Assembly: GCA_013396915.1 (NCBI GenBank)
Contig: VWZL01000915.1
Coordinates: 131,798-195,797, forward strand
DNA from: Stercorarius parasiticus
Taxonomy: Eukaryota > Chordata > Aves > Charadriiformes > Stercorariidae
Reading direction: 5' to 3'
DNA: 64,000 nt
Program-made: the position numbers and the translations under genes
Shown: in pieces, positions 12,274 through 24,900 of the stretch
Position numbering within the stretch: the first letter of the stretch is position 1
Layout of the letters: the number at the start of each line of letters is the position of its first letter
Notes under the pieces: model-generated
Database searches by the model: none
What the model saw: the letters and a program-made list of their open reading frames with translations, nothing else
Told to the model about the DNA's origin: nothing

Positions 12274-13595
12274 AATATTTAAAGTTAGCATTTTACCTTG
12301 TGCACGTGTTTCTTTATCTCTTTATCACATTTAGTTTAATATTTTATTCCTCCTAATATTGTTTCAAATCTAATACGTTTTAATATCATAACCTCCCTAG
12401 GTGATGGCAGATAAAACAAAAGTGGGCTGAACGCAACACAAGATCCAGTTCAAAGCAGCCAGGCACAGTCTTGTATTGCTCCAAGCAACAGCGGCCGTGT
12501 CACCAGCTGATACCTTTTCAGAGAACAGTGGGAAGTTTTTGGGGGTCCCTGGGAGGAGCTGTTCTGCAGCATCACTCTAAAGTGCTTGAGTAGCATTTAC
12601 AGTGGGACAACAGAGAAAAATCTAGGATTTTTTTGAACCAAATTCAGGAACTGTCATTTGGAATTTGTGGTGCTTACTGACCTTTTGAAACGATTCCCCA
12701 GGTAGCTACAGAAGGATTTAACAAGCAGATCCGGATGGAGCTGTGCTGGTGCCCAAGAACCATACTGTCATCAGAGCACTTTTCTGCCTCTCAGGAGGTA
12801 AGGGTTTCTGCTCCTGTATACATGAAGATGCCCTGTGACAACCATACAAAACTCTTCCAAACATCATTAAAGAAGGATACTTTTTTAGAAAAAAGATAAA
12901 GTTCTTTGTGTCTTTTCCTTTTCCTGTTTGGCTTATAATGTCTTAACTACAATAGACTGGCCACTTTCCAGTGCTTCATTAAAATGTGTCTCTGTGTTTC
13001 ATTAACATCTGTCAGACATGGTTTATTCTCTTTTCTTTCATCCTGCCTCTGGAGAGCACTGTGTGAGACATGGAGTGTTCTTTTTTATTTTCACAGGGTG
13101 CATGTGGTTTTGGTTTTTTCGGTTTTTTTTTATCCACTACTCTGCATTCAGTGAAGAAGAGTAATTCAGAGATACCTGGTGGGTTTTGATAGGGAAGATG
13201 GAAAGGTCTGTGGTAATCATTTGCTCTTGGTACTTTGCTTTGCAGCCTCAGATCACTAGCCAAAAAAGCTCTGCCTCCTGCACCAAAGAGGTGAAATTGC
13301 CTTGCATCAGAGAAGGGTTTCTGTGAGGAGGACAAATTCACTCAGGTGGAAATTCACAAATTCACTCTTAGGTCCAGGAGCTCAGGATATTTTGCAAGTC
13401 ATAGCATTGTCTTGCAGCAGTAAAAATATTTTTATGGCTATTGGAAAAAGCTGGATGTAATGATGTAACATCATAAAGGTAAATAACACAGCAGTGCAAA
13501 GCCAACTTCAGGTAGAGAACTGGACCCTGCCTATTCTTCACTTAAACAGCAGAATTTTGTTTGTCTCCAGTGCTGCTGACAATGAACTTTGTTTG

Positions 13596-13622
13596 GCTTA
13601 TCTGTAAAAGAAATGGGAATTA
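13596..13622 (+). repeat. Possible MIR tail fragment
   Basis: atctgtaaaagaaatgggaa at 13600-13619 resembles the MIR tail block 'catctgtaaaatggggataa'. The match is only one block long with no core upstream, so it may be chance. Confidence 0.3.
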
Positions 13623-16395
13623 GAGGAAAGACAGAGAATTTTTTGCCTAATATCGGATGCTCATCCATATGCTAAGGGGCAAACACCCTTTCAAAACTGA
13701 TCGAGTAGCAGTTGTATTTATTAAGAGCTCAATTTACCAGTTACTGAAGTCTTTTTTTTTACTTTTATAATGCTGAGTATTGCTTTGACACACCTAAGGA
13801 TCTCGCGTCTCCATTTGACAAAGCTGATGAATGTTTGACTGGTTGAAAACCAGAGGTTGCTGTCACAGGCCACGAGAATGTGTGAATTGCACGTCTGTCT
13901 TTGGCTATGCTGGAAGTTGCAGCCCCGTGTTTAAGAAATACCTTGTCTAGACTGAGGAGTGTAAAGAGAAGGGCCTTAGAACAGAGAGGTAAGGTTGAAA
14001 GGAAATGGGTACATTTAACTGAGTATTGAGCACGACAAAATAAACTACTTAACGAAAGCAAGGCCTGGAAAGATGTGCAGCCCCCACATGGGCTGTGGTA
14101 ACCTCCTCCGTTGACCACGGAAGGCATTAAGGAAGCATGTGCCTTCTCTAAGGAAAGTCATTGCAAGCTATGGTGGCTTTCACCACAGAGCAAAAAATAA
14201 ACTAAAAAAAAGCCAAATCATTATTGTATATCTTTCCTTGACTAATTCAGGTCTGTGACGGATCCAGTTGTCTTTCCCCACTACTATCTCAAATCCCCCA
14301 AAGGCTAGAGAACTGAAAAACTAGTGTAGGTGGTGGGTTTTGTGCTAGAGATTGCTTCACTGTATAAACCAGGGTGAAATTATCTTGCAGTATTTCAGAC
14401 TGTGACCTTTCAAGTAGGCAGACCCAATGATTTTCAGTCAGTGCTCCCTCTGCTTGATTTAGAAGCCCATTCAGAAGGTAAAAAGGACGGTTCATTGTGG
14501 CAACTCATTATTCCACTGTGCTGCTACATCCTGATAGATAACAAATCTGACCTTTGCTACAGAAATAGTTTGTTGTGGGCAGTAAAAGTTCACTTTGAGT
14601 GACACCACGAATGCTAACTCTCCTGTAGACAAAGACAGCGTGGGGGCAGAATGTGCAATCAATGCTCCATCTTGAAATGCTCACTGAAAACCTGTATGAG
14701 AAAACTTGTGTCATCTTCCCATTTCAGTGGACTGGACTGAGCCCACGAGCCTCAGGCCTTACTTTAGTGTCCTGGGAATACTGAAAAGCCCACAGAACAA
14801 ACCATAAGGTACTTAATTTTTGTTTAAAGAAGCAGGGATCGGTTGAAATTAAAAAAATACAGTGAGCTCCTTCTTAGATCTAGAAATGCATTGGCCACAT
14901 TCTTGGTGCCAATATTAAAACTGTGCTCTTGAAATTCTGGCTGCAGCTGATGATGGTGAGCACTTAAAAGTGGAGCTGTAACTGCATGGTGAATTCACCC
15001 CTAAAAAAGATGTGCTAATAGGTTTACGAGGAATGCACTGATTATAGCAACATCCAGTGGATCGCTATTCAGAAAATTAATTCCAAGCATAAAAATTGAT
15101 TCTTGATATTATTCATCACATCAATTTTATTCTAATGTCATCTGACTTGGTATAATGAGATATTATTTGTTCTCAGGACTTTTTTTTTTTTGCCCAAAAG
15201 TCAGGAAATTGAACAAAAAGTTTGGATAATCCATTTTGCAAAGTTTCAATAAAATTTTCCAATACCTATCAGAGTCCAGAACATAGAAGCTCACAAAAAA
15301 AAATGCTTCTCTGTTCCTCATGCAGCGCGCTCTACTAAATCAAGGTACTTCCAAATGAAAACAACCAAAAACCCTGCGGAAGCCATCTGCCGAAGCCTGA
15401 CCATATATCCCCTCGCAACCTGCAAGAACTGATATGCCAGAGATGCAGGTCTCCAGCTGCAGCACGCTCTGCCCACCATTGTCCACAGATGGCAGTAATG
15501 ATGCTGATGGGACCTGCAGACCTCTTACTACTTCCCGAAAGTTGGTTACCGAATATTGACATCACCTCAGCAATTATCTAAATCCCTATGTACAGAAAGT
15601 CATCAGCAAATTACAGATTCTCCTAAAAGAAAGGTCTTTGGCATTTTGGAAATAATTATTGCTTTTCACTCTTTAAGGCTTGTGTGATTATTGAAAGTTT
15701 TTTGACTGCAATTCCGCTTCAGCTTCAGATGATATTTTCAATGACACGTGTCAATGGTCTCTATCTTTTTATACCAGCTGAAGACCTGGTCAAATCGTGG
15801 TGTTCTTGCTCCACCCTCTAGGCAATTCTTTTATTTTTAACTTAAAAATCTGTAGTTTTGTGAACAGCTGAAACACTCAAGTTTCATTTCTAGGAATTTG
15901 TACCTTGAAGTTTGGCTCTTGTTTGGAACCTGCAATGGTGAATGAGGGTGGTGCTTGTATGGCAAGGTTGGCTTGGTGGGAAGCAAGTGGCATCAAAAAG
16001 ACAACAGACTGAAACCCAAAAAATATTTTAAAAATTACATCCTTAATGGCCACAAGACTCAGGACAGTTATTCCCCCTCATATAGTGTTGGGCTGCTCAT
16101 TAAGCACTGGTAATTAGAGTACCCCTGCTGCCTTGTTATAGTACTGATAAAAACCTATTAATTTGGCTTCCTCCCAGAACAGCTTATTTCAGGGAAGTTC
16201 CTCCTCCTGGACTTTCTGTTGTGAACAATCCCTTTTAATCTGCTGACTTAGGTACTGCTTTAAGGCCAGTCTCTTTGAAAAAGAAGGAGAAAAAAAAAAG
16301 ATGAGAAAGCAGCTGTTTTGTAGAAATCTTAGCACTTAAAGTTCACTTGCTCACAGCTGTAACTTGCTGTGTGACCAGACCCACAGACTACAAGG
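13623..16395. other. Unique noncoding DNA
   Basis: No gene is recognised. The frame at 13765-14127 (-, 120 codons) has no recognisable domain and overlaps no splice pattern I trust. A 12-base T run lies at 15180-15191 and a pure A run near 16289-16298. A short block aacttgctgtgtgacc at 16361-16376 matches the SINE core and may be a remnant just upstream of the next repeat. Confidence 0.6.
15180..15191 (+). repeat. T homopolymer
   Basis: Twelve consecutive T, with no retroelement body recognised on either side. Confidence 0.9.
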
Positions 16396-16456
16396 GAGAT
16401 TTTCCAGAAGCGTAAGAGTGATTTAGGAACTCAGATCCCTTCAATGCTCAATGGCC
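16396..16456 (+). repeat. Old 'gattttcaaaagcgcctaagtgactta' repeat fragment
   Basis: gattttccagaagcg at 16398-16412 and tgatttaggaactcagatcc at 16419-16438, then ttcaatgctcaatgg, match one half of a palindromic repeat abundant in turtle and crocodilian DNA and present as diverged copies in birds. Only one arm is preserved. I cannot name the family from memory. Confidence 0.6.
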
Positions 16457-18406
16457 GTCTGCTCCTGGCAGACACCTCAAAACCCAGCCTCGCCGACTGC
16501 CCTGCTGAACTTGCCAAAACTCCTCTGTGATGCAAGACGTACATTATTGGTGTAGGTTAATGCCTCAGTGCCCCTGAGGATCCACTAGAAATGACTTTAA
16601 AAGTACTGCCATCAGCAAGAGAGTCCAGTAAGAAACCAGCATATTTGCAACACTTCTTTCCACGTAATAAATTCCCTGCAATGAGACATTTCGCTGCCTG
16701 GACCGACTTTGCTTTTTTTTTCTGAAGCTGCACAGCAGCTAACACACGAGAGCAGATCTGGGCACTCACAAATGTCACCCAGGTGAGTTGCAAGGCTGCA
16801 GAACGACAGCAGCCACGAGCTTACGGCCCCATTACAAGAGCAATGGGTTTCCCAAAAGCCCCTTTCATAAGTTAGCCCCAAGTTAACTAAGAGGGTGCAC
16901 AATCTTTTGCTGCTTTCACTTGGTCGACACCAGAGGGATGGATACCTTAAAACGAATGATCTGAGAGGTAAAATAACAGCTTTGAAGTATCTCATCTCTC
17001 TAGCTAGAAACCACACGCCCAGTCTTGCCTGGGTTGTAGCTCACCATTCAAAGTTACGCATGTTTCAGTCCTCTATTTACTTTGCAGAGCTCATCAAATC
17101 TTAGAACTTCTATTTTGTAAAATATTTCTAAGCACATATTAATCTTTGTTGAAACAAAAACACAAGCAAAACCCCAAAAAGTCCTGCAAATAAAAGAAAC
17201 TGGGCATGGAAAACTGCTATTTGGTATATCATTTTATACTTTTGTCCTCTTGCATATTTTGATATTGTTTTATGCCGAGCCGGTAGCAGTGGTTCATTAT
17301 ATGAAATTGGAACATTACAGATTCAATACGGAAGCATTTGTCCTAGTGACAGGAAAGGATCCTTTAGGTCGCTGAGCCACTTCCCCGCAACTGCAGGAAA
17401 TCGCATAAAATACACATAAGCTAGAAATATCCCCAGAAGCTGAACTCCATTCATCAGCGTCCCCCTGGATTTACAAACACCTGACTGTCCACAATAAAAT
17501 GAAAGCTGTCACAGGTAAAAAGAAAGCCTCAAAAGCTAACCTCTGTTATAAATTTATGCTATAAAACAGAGTCCAGGAGCATTGACGGTGCACTCGGTCC
17601 TGGCACTGGCACAGGCTTTGTGAGGTTCCGTAAATTAAATACTCAAATCACAAATGTCTGGTGAGCAGAAAAGCCAAATTTACGGACAAGACATTAGCGT
17701 CCACGTGTGCTGTCTTCTCTGCAGGGTCATTTAAAAAATGAAAATCCCTTGCAGCCTTTTTCCTCCAAGCTCCAGTGCCCTCAGTGCCCTCCCTGCTGTT
17801 GTCTAATGCACTATGAACTTGAAAATGTTGCTTCATGTCTCCATGAGTGACACCTGGGACTGCGGGCATTTCGTTTGAAGCACACGGGAGCAAAAGGAGC
17901 TCCCTAACAGTAACAGATGGCAACACCAGTTCCCATTCTCACAGCAGGCCAAGCCATAAGAAGAACTTACTGAGTTGCAAAGGACTGTAATATAAATAGC
18001 ACTATTGTACCATTATTTTTATTCCTTTGGTATTCTGTAAATGAACCGGCCGCAGACATTTTACTGTGTTTGATGCACCATTTGTTTGTTCATTGCAGTC
18101 TTTAAATATTTTCTAATACTGAAAAGAATTGCAGAGTACGCTGTGATTTTAGAAACTACTCGGACTCTGACGGGTAACTAGAATTTGTAGCTGGCCAGGA
18201 AAAAGAGCCAAGGTGTTACCTGGTTTGTGCATGGGCCCTCTCATTGAGGGGAAAGGTGAGAAGAGAATGATGAGATTTTGCTTTCCAGGCAGGTGCTCCA
18301 AACCACCAGACGCTGTTTTTTTCACTTCGGAGGCTGCCAGCCAAATGCATGCTTCGAAGTCCTTATAAATATATCTGTATTGCAGTCTCTTGGGTCTCAG
18401 GTTGTA

Positions 18407-18429
18407 TCTCTCTCTCTCTCTCTCTCTCT
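18407..18429 (+). repeat. (TC)n microsatellite
   Basis: Eleven and a half copies of tc without interruption, followed by taaatctccaag. Confidence 0.95.
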
Positions 18430-18828
18430 AAATCTCCAAGAGGAAAAATGCATTTGGAAGCGTTATATGATTATGAAACATGCACGTCTGATTAGAGGTG
18501 TAATTACATTGCATTTCGATACCTGTCAGCAGCAAATGGTGTTCTTATAGGCCAGATCGTAACATATGCACTCTCAACCCTAAACCTCACAAATTTCTCA
18601 ACTGCCATTTGAAGGTAATAATGGAAATCCATGTTTTAATTTTTAATATTTTCAGTGCCTGTTCTTACAGCCATTATGTATTTTGGGAATGAACGGCTGA
18701 ATCCATCATCCTGTCTCCAAGTGAATCTCTAGAGGCATTTTACCTGAACCTTGCTGCTTTTTTCTCCCTCCTACACAGACTTGCTATATTTTGATTTTTT
18801 ATAACCAGGCTGTATATTAACAATAAGG

Positions 18829-18856
18829 ACATTAACTCATAAAAACATTAACTCAT
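18829..18856 (+). repeat. Direct duplication of a 12-mer
   Basis: acattaactcat occurs twice, separated by four A. It looks like a small slippage or repair duplication. Confidence 0.85.
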
Positions 18857-21800
18857 TGGGGGAAAAATATACTGAGAGAGTGCATCCCACTCCCCCACGT
18901 ATTTTGACGTTCCACTTAGCAAATTGTGTTATCGTTTTAAGAGTAATCTCAGCTCTGAACAACTGCAAGGCGTGTGAAGAAAAAATGTAAAGACAGATAC
19001 ATGTATCAAGTCTGTTTTAAATGATGTCAGAGCTGAGTGCCAAAGCACAGAGCGTCTTCTCCCCCACAAAAGACCTGGATGCTGAAATGCTAAAGGGCAG
19101 CTCTCATCACTGACAGCAATAACTGCTGCTCATATGTTTCTCCCAATCACTAAAATATACTTAAAGCTTTCAGGTGTTGGCATTACCCTGCATCTGCTCT
19201 TGTTCATACTCTTTCTTGCCCTGTCCAGACGTTGGCACCCCTGCTTTGCTGGGAAGTTTGTTCTCATTTACCTGGACACCACACACTCGAGGCTGCAAAG
19301 GGCCAGTGGGCACAAAATCTGTCCCGCATTGCACTGACATCAGTGGGTCACACGGCAGAAGAATCACCACTTCGGGTACTTTAAGGTACACGTGGTTTTC
19401 TCATGCTGACAGATGCAAGAAAAATACAGTTCTTTTTTTGCACAGCAATTTGGTGAGAGCGTGCCTGCAGTGGAAGGTGTAACAAGTCCACACTGTGTAA
19501 GGTTGCTGTAGTCTCCCATCAGAAACCCTGCCCCACGCCGAGGTGGTGCTAGCAACAGACAGCAAGGAACTTTTGAATTCACCCAAAACGCATGGAATTG
19601 TAACCGTGCCTTTAGGGGTGGGTTTGCCTTCAGGGAAAGGCAGGAGGCAGCTTTGGGCAGAGGGAGAGCAGACAGAGAAACTCAAGGCCACACGATGCCG
19701 TGGAGCAGGGGAAAGCCAACGGTGTGAGGCTGCTTTGACTGCAAAACATGGTCACACTTAAAAGATGCTGTCATCTAAAAAAATAACCATTTATTAGAAA
19801 ATCTGTCAGGGAATCACATTTAAGAAGGACTGGGAGTATGGATACGGGCAGGGCACACTAGCTCCTGTGCGCAGTTGGCTGAATAGCAGCCATTTAGCTG
19901 CATCAGCTCCAGGTGTGCAGAGAAAACACCCCGGGGTATTTCAGCTCTGGAACAACGCTGCCTTAACACATTTCTCTACAGTTCCAGAAGGGATCTGGCT
20001 TATGCAGGACCCAGAGCTTTTGCAACCATCGGTTTAGAAACGCCTTAAGAAATTTAAAACCGAAAACAAGGAGCTACTAACTGGAAGATTTTTTTTAATG
20101 AAGAAATGAAACAGCGGAATCTGATGGAAGTTTTGATGTTTCCTCTCAAATCCCATGTTAGCATTAGCACTAAACAGATGTCCCATATTCCAAAGAAATG
20201 GCAGGTTTGGCACCTCTTCACGGTTAGCAAATTTAATTATGGCTTCAAATGCAATAATGGAGCAACCTTGCTTGGCTGTAATTGGATCTGCAATTGGCAC
20301 CAGCTTTCCTTCCCTCACTGTGCCATATGGGGAACTGCAGAACAAGGTGCTGCATATGTTCCTGCTGAATTACACTGGGTCAAATCAGGGTCAGCTTAAA
20401 ATATTATGGAAAGGAAGGGAAGGACAAACAAAAATTAAAAGTGTGGATAAATTCAGTGTTTTCCTGCAACTCCAGTTTCTCTGACCAAATTAGCTGGGAT
20501 CCAACTGGATGTGAGCTCCAATAAAACAGCTACTTTAATTAGGAGAACTCCGGGTCTGTCTGAAGTAACACCATGTTCTGGGCAGAAGATCAGGAGAGGC
20601 AGAAGAGCTGGCATTGTCTGAGCACAAGACAGTCCTGAGACAGGCACCAAGAAAGGAAAATAACCCTTTAAATATATCACAAAAGAAGAGTTTTCTCCTT
20701 TCCTCCCTTCTTTCCCAGAGTCAATGACATTTCAGGAGACTTGGAACAGGGTGGAAAAAAACCTCTTCCTGTCAACTTGCACTACACATTTGCAACAGCA
20801 GAGCAATTAATGGGAGTAAAAAGAAAAATAATGCCTATCTTGTTATTTGGTTACATAAAATATCCACCTTAGGCAGGCCAGGTAGCAGTCTCTACGAGTG
20901 CAACTGCCTGACATTTTCCATTACAAGACCTTGTTTTCTGTTGTTAGTAACTTTGCCAGACTTAAACCATTTGGGCTGAAATTCCCCTTGCCGACTTTCT
21001 GTCTTAGGCTGAGCTTTTCTGCAGTGTTTCCATGTTATGCACATTTATCCCTAATTGGGATGGCTGATTCTCATCCGGAGTAAGAAAAAACAATCCATAA
21101 AATAATTGCTTCAACAACTTCATAGACCCAGAAAGGTTAAGTTACATTATAGTAATCACTGTGGCATCTCTCCTGCCAGAAGAGGAGGAAAACTCACTAT
21201 GTGCAAGGCGGTTGCTATTGAAACGATTATCTGATGCTAATGCAAGACTGCTTACCTCCTGCCAGCGTCAGCAATGTTTATAGGTAATGTTCTAACCCCA
21301 CTTAATTTTAATTTAGTAATATTCTGACACACAATCATCTTCTTTCTCCCACTGAAACTAATGTGACTTTTCCATTAAATTTATGGAGTCTCAAAGCCTC
21401 TTGTTTGTATGTTTCTTTAGAATTGTGTTCCCCTGTGACATCTCTTAAGGCATCCTGAATTACAACCCACTTATGTTATTTACTATTTGAAAGCCTCATT
21501 TTTAGCCCTGACATTGATGAGAAGTTAATTATTCTTATTTTCCTTTTCCAGTACTTTTTGCTTAATAATTTGAAATTATAATTATTACAGATTTAGAATA
21601 AAACACGAAATTACCCCGATAGCACTGAGACCAGAATCAACACAGGAGTCAAGCCATACTACACCGCACAGTAGTTATCTTCGAGAGTGGGCCAGTTGAC
21701 TCTGCAATTAAATAATGTTGCCATGGTACCGGGTAGGTCTAGGGAATAGCACAGTAACACTAATTACGGAAGGCACAACTGGAAGACAGTTGCCGGTGAC

Positions 21801-21944
21801 TGCTGCACTGGAATTTGGTGTCTCTATCAGAAAACAACAAAACAGTTTATAAATATTAATAATGATTTGCAACACCTAAAAGTAAGAAAGAAGGTTGCAC
21901 ATTGGAGGGAAGAATAATGAAATAAGAGCTGTTACTTTTTATGG

Positions 21945-22030
21945 CAACGTCTGTCCAGGGTTACACAGCAAGACATCACAGAGCCAAGGCACTGCGATCC
22001 TTAATTCCCTCCTGCATTAAAAGCCATCAG
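21945..22030 (-). repeat. MIR/CORE-SINE fragment, inverted
   Basis: ctgtccagggttacacagca at 21951-21970 is the inverted 'tgctgtgtgacctt-gggcaag' core block. It is followed by gacatcacagagccaagg and a diverged head junction. Only the core and part of the head can be aligned by eye. Confidence 0.6.
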
Positions 22031-22360
22031 TGCCCCTCTCGATTTCTTCGTCATTCCTAAGGAAAGCGGGAACCTTACTGTCCCCTGGGACCGCTCTGTG
22101 CTTCAGCCCAGACTGCTCTTACGCAGACTTGCTCATTCAGGCCAAGCAGAGAAAAAGGGAAGACCCCAGCACTATCATTAGCTGCTGTGGCCACCCCCAG
22201 CCTCCGCCTACCCCCTAAGTTTGTTTCCATCCCAGGAACACAAGAGCTCCGGAGGCTGGAGGTGACACCCCGCGCTTGCGGCCTGTGGCCCATGTCTCTG
22301 GCCCTGCGGAGAGGCCCAGCTCACTGCGATGCTCGGTTAAGCAGCCCGAGGGAAGCACAT
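22031..22360. other. GC- and CpG-enriched patch
   Basis: I count roughly 14 CpG in about 310 bases, with GC well above the surrounding DNA. The densest part is about 22241-22350 (ccccgcgcttgcggcc and neighbours). This is near the lower limit for a CpG island. Short frames here (22030-22432 + and 22075-22293 -) are what GC-rich DNA gives by chance. There is no TATA box or transcript evidence, so promoter function is only a possibility. Confidence 0.45.
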
Positions 22361-24800
22361 TATGTCAGATTTGCCTCCAAGTGCTTACTGAAGAATACAG
22401 GACCTGACACATACAAGCAATTAAAAATATAACCGACCCTTGGTAACTTCACAGAATAATAAACAGTTCCTTCAAAAGAAGATCCCAAAAGACTTTACAA
22501 AAGGAGCAAGTGCTGTTAGCCCCGTGAAGGAGCGCGGGGGATGAAATGGCTTCTCAGGGAGGCAGGGGGAAGAGGAATCAGATGCCAGAAGTCCCAGTCT
22601 CAATGACTTCGACCTCTGTCAGGGAGACCTCAGCAGCCCCTTTCCCAGTTCTGTAACGCCAAGGATCCTCCACTATTGCTTTTGCTGGTGCCATTTGTAT
22701 GTAGGACATTGATGCCAACATCATCAGGCCACCACCGCACACAGCCAGCCAGACAGGGAGCAGACAGCAGAATAACGATTCTCCCTTGCTTGTCCCATTT
22801 CCCAGCATGTCTGGAGTGGCTTCCCACCAACAGCCGCCATGCACTGGGGAGCATAACCAGCACAGCGGGCAGCTCTCGCTACCTATTTTAAAGACACTTC
22901 TTTGAGAATTTTAGACAGCAGCTGCCTGGAAGATTACTGGAGGGAGGAATGAGTTTTTATATCACAAGGGACCAGTCTTGCATTCATTCCCCCTTCTTTC
23001 CCCAGTATATACCGTCAACAAAAAGAATGGAAGAAATTCAAATACAAAATATTTTCAGTTCACCTCGGGGCGTCGGGGGGGAGGAACCCCAAAACAAAAC
23101 AAATAATGACACCTGAAAACTGCACAGTTTTGAGCTAAAGCTCCTTATAACTGTGCCCATCTAAACCGCCTTGCAGACAGCTCTGTGGTGAAATAAGCTG
23201 CATGTTAATATCGTCCTTGAAGCAGCACGAACAGAATGCTTAAAACTCAGTAACCGGGAATAAGGGCAAAAGTCTGGAAGATATATTTCTTCATTACTGT
23301 ATCTGGATATATGATACTATAAAATAATTCAGTACTTTCAGAGAGAGGAGAAAGTCTACAGTGATGCCCTGGATGCCAGTCTGAACCCATATTGGTACTT
23401 TCTGAGTTCTTAGGAGCAGAGACCCTGACTTCAAGAGGCAGCGCGTGTCTCCACGCCTGCGTGTCTCAGCCGCAGCATGGTGCCGGTCCTCCGCCTGGCT
23501 TGTGTCAGACACTGCTCATCGACTCTGCCCGAAATGCACAGGGTGCTAAAGAGAGAACAGACCGAAACATCGTGCCCGCAGCTCTGCTGTCTGGTCATGT
23601 GAGATGGAGGCCGAGAGACCAAGACTTCAAAGGTCTCTACAAACCAGTTTATAGGACTGAAGCTGACATATGGGTACATAAAAAAAAATATTTGAAAGCA
23701 CGTTTCTTCTTTGAAGAAACATTCCCTACCTGAGAGCTATCACTGATGCCAAGGTTGCTATTGTATGTAGTTTTCATTTCTTTGATTGAACATAAAATTT
23801 CTTGGGTATGGCTGTTCCCTGGGTAGAGTGGCTTTTAGGCAGCAATAAATTTATGCTCTGGCCTTTTTATGTAACATTTCTGGAACAAAAGACTTTATGT
23901 GACACAACACAAAGCTGATAACAGCAGCTTTTTACTTGTGTGCTTCCCAGCACACTTGCAGCAAATTAGCCATTTGCTCCGAGAGGAGGGAGTTTATCCA
24001 CCTCCGTGCAACCCAGCTGGGCAGCCATCACCACTGAGCACACGGGAGAGTCTGGTTTACTGCACGATCAGAGGGGTTTCTTTGTCTCTCTAATGCATTT
24101 GCTGCATAAGCAGATAAAAGGCATGGAGCAGAATATTCCTAGTTCAATTATTTTAAAATAATGATGGTAAGAGTCAGTGCCCACGTCATTTGTCTCTTGA
24201 CTCCATATTAGTTCAGCACATCAAAGTAACCTTCCCCCATGCCTCCTGCAGCTAAAATGATTATAGAAAGATTATCCTATGTCAAATTTTATGCTACAGC
24301 TCAGCAATAGCAATGCAGCAAAGGAGCTTCCTGCCAGGTTCCTGGGCCCTGCAGTCTCCCAGCGGGACTTTCCAAGAGACATAAACATAGCCTATAATTC
24401 TTGTGCGACAAGGGAGAATTCCACATACTGCATCCTACTGACAGGATGGGTCTCGCCCTGTGTATCAGATTCAGCTGGAAGACACTGCAAAGCTGTCTTT
24501 GCTACTCTAGAATAAAGAGAGCTGGTATTTGAAAAAACAAGCACTAGGACGTATGTTATTTTGGCCTTCCACTTAACATACAAAAGATGTTCAGCTACAG
24601 CTTTCTCATATATTGCAGTCTCGGTCTACTCATCACCAACAGCAAAGCGTGCATATGACATGGCAAGCTATAAAACATAAACACAGGCATCAATCACAAC
24701 GAATTCAGAGTCTCTCTTAGATACAAAACTGCTGCTAAGTAGTACTTTTATGTCAATATTTTGTACTTGTGCAACATATTCATATAAGGCCAGACAGCCT
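22361..24800. other. Unique noncoding DNA
   Basis: No gene is recognised. The frame at 23392-23733 (+, 113 codons) lacks any domain I know. The stretch 22500-22870 is somewhat GC-rich. A short CAAAA-type repeat occurs near 23091-23103. Confidence 0.6.
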
Positions 24801-24900
24801 GTACCATTTTCCCGAAGGGGATGCCATGGTACAGAGAAGTGGACTGACCAGCATCTGGCAGGTTGCAGGGACAATCCATGCCTTTCAGTTCCTTTTTCCT
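24801..24900 (-). repeat. MIR/CORE-SINE fragment, inverted
   Basis: gtaccattttcccgaagggg (24801-24820) and acagagaagtggactgac (24831-24848) are the inverted tail blocks 'cccattttacagatggggaa' and 'cacagagaagttaagtgac', in the right order and spacing. A diverged core (gcatctggcaggttgcagggac) follows. Confidence 0.65.

Larger units (their letters stand above)
7385..13595. other. Mostly unique noncoding DNA with exon-like islands
   Basis: No gene is recognised. Two stretches have plausible splice signals around an uninterrupted frame (8982-9189 and 12702-12797, both plus strand) and are discussed as findings, not called as genes. The frame at 7831-8115 (+, 94 codons) ends at a gtaagt near 8098 but its upstream splice acceptor is weak. 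Simple sequence: A run 9980-9997, (CTTG)3 at 11025-11039, (TTTTG)n at 12254-12273. Confidence 0.6.
16457..21944. other. AT-rich unique noncoding DNA
   Basis: No gene is recognised. The longest frame touching this interval (16612-17016 -, 134 codons) is unlike any protein I know. Local structure: a (TC)n run at 18407-18429, a direct duplication of acattaactcat at 18829-18840 and 18845-18856, and an imperfect AT-rich palindrome at 21563-21587. The stretch from about 21280 to 21620 is rich in TAAT-type motifs. Confidence 0.6.

Noticed and set aside
16612..17016. 134-codon minus-strand frame
   Set aside because: Overlaps other frames on both strands and resembles no known family.
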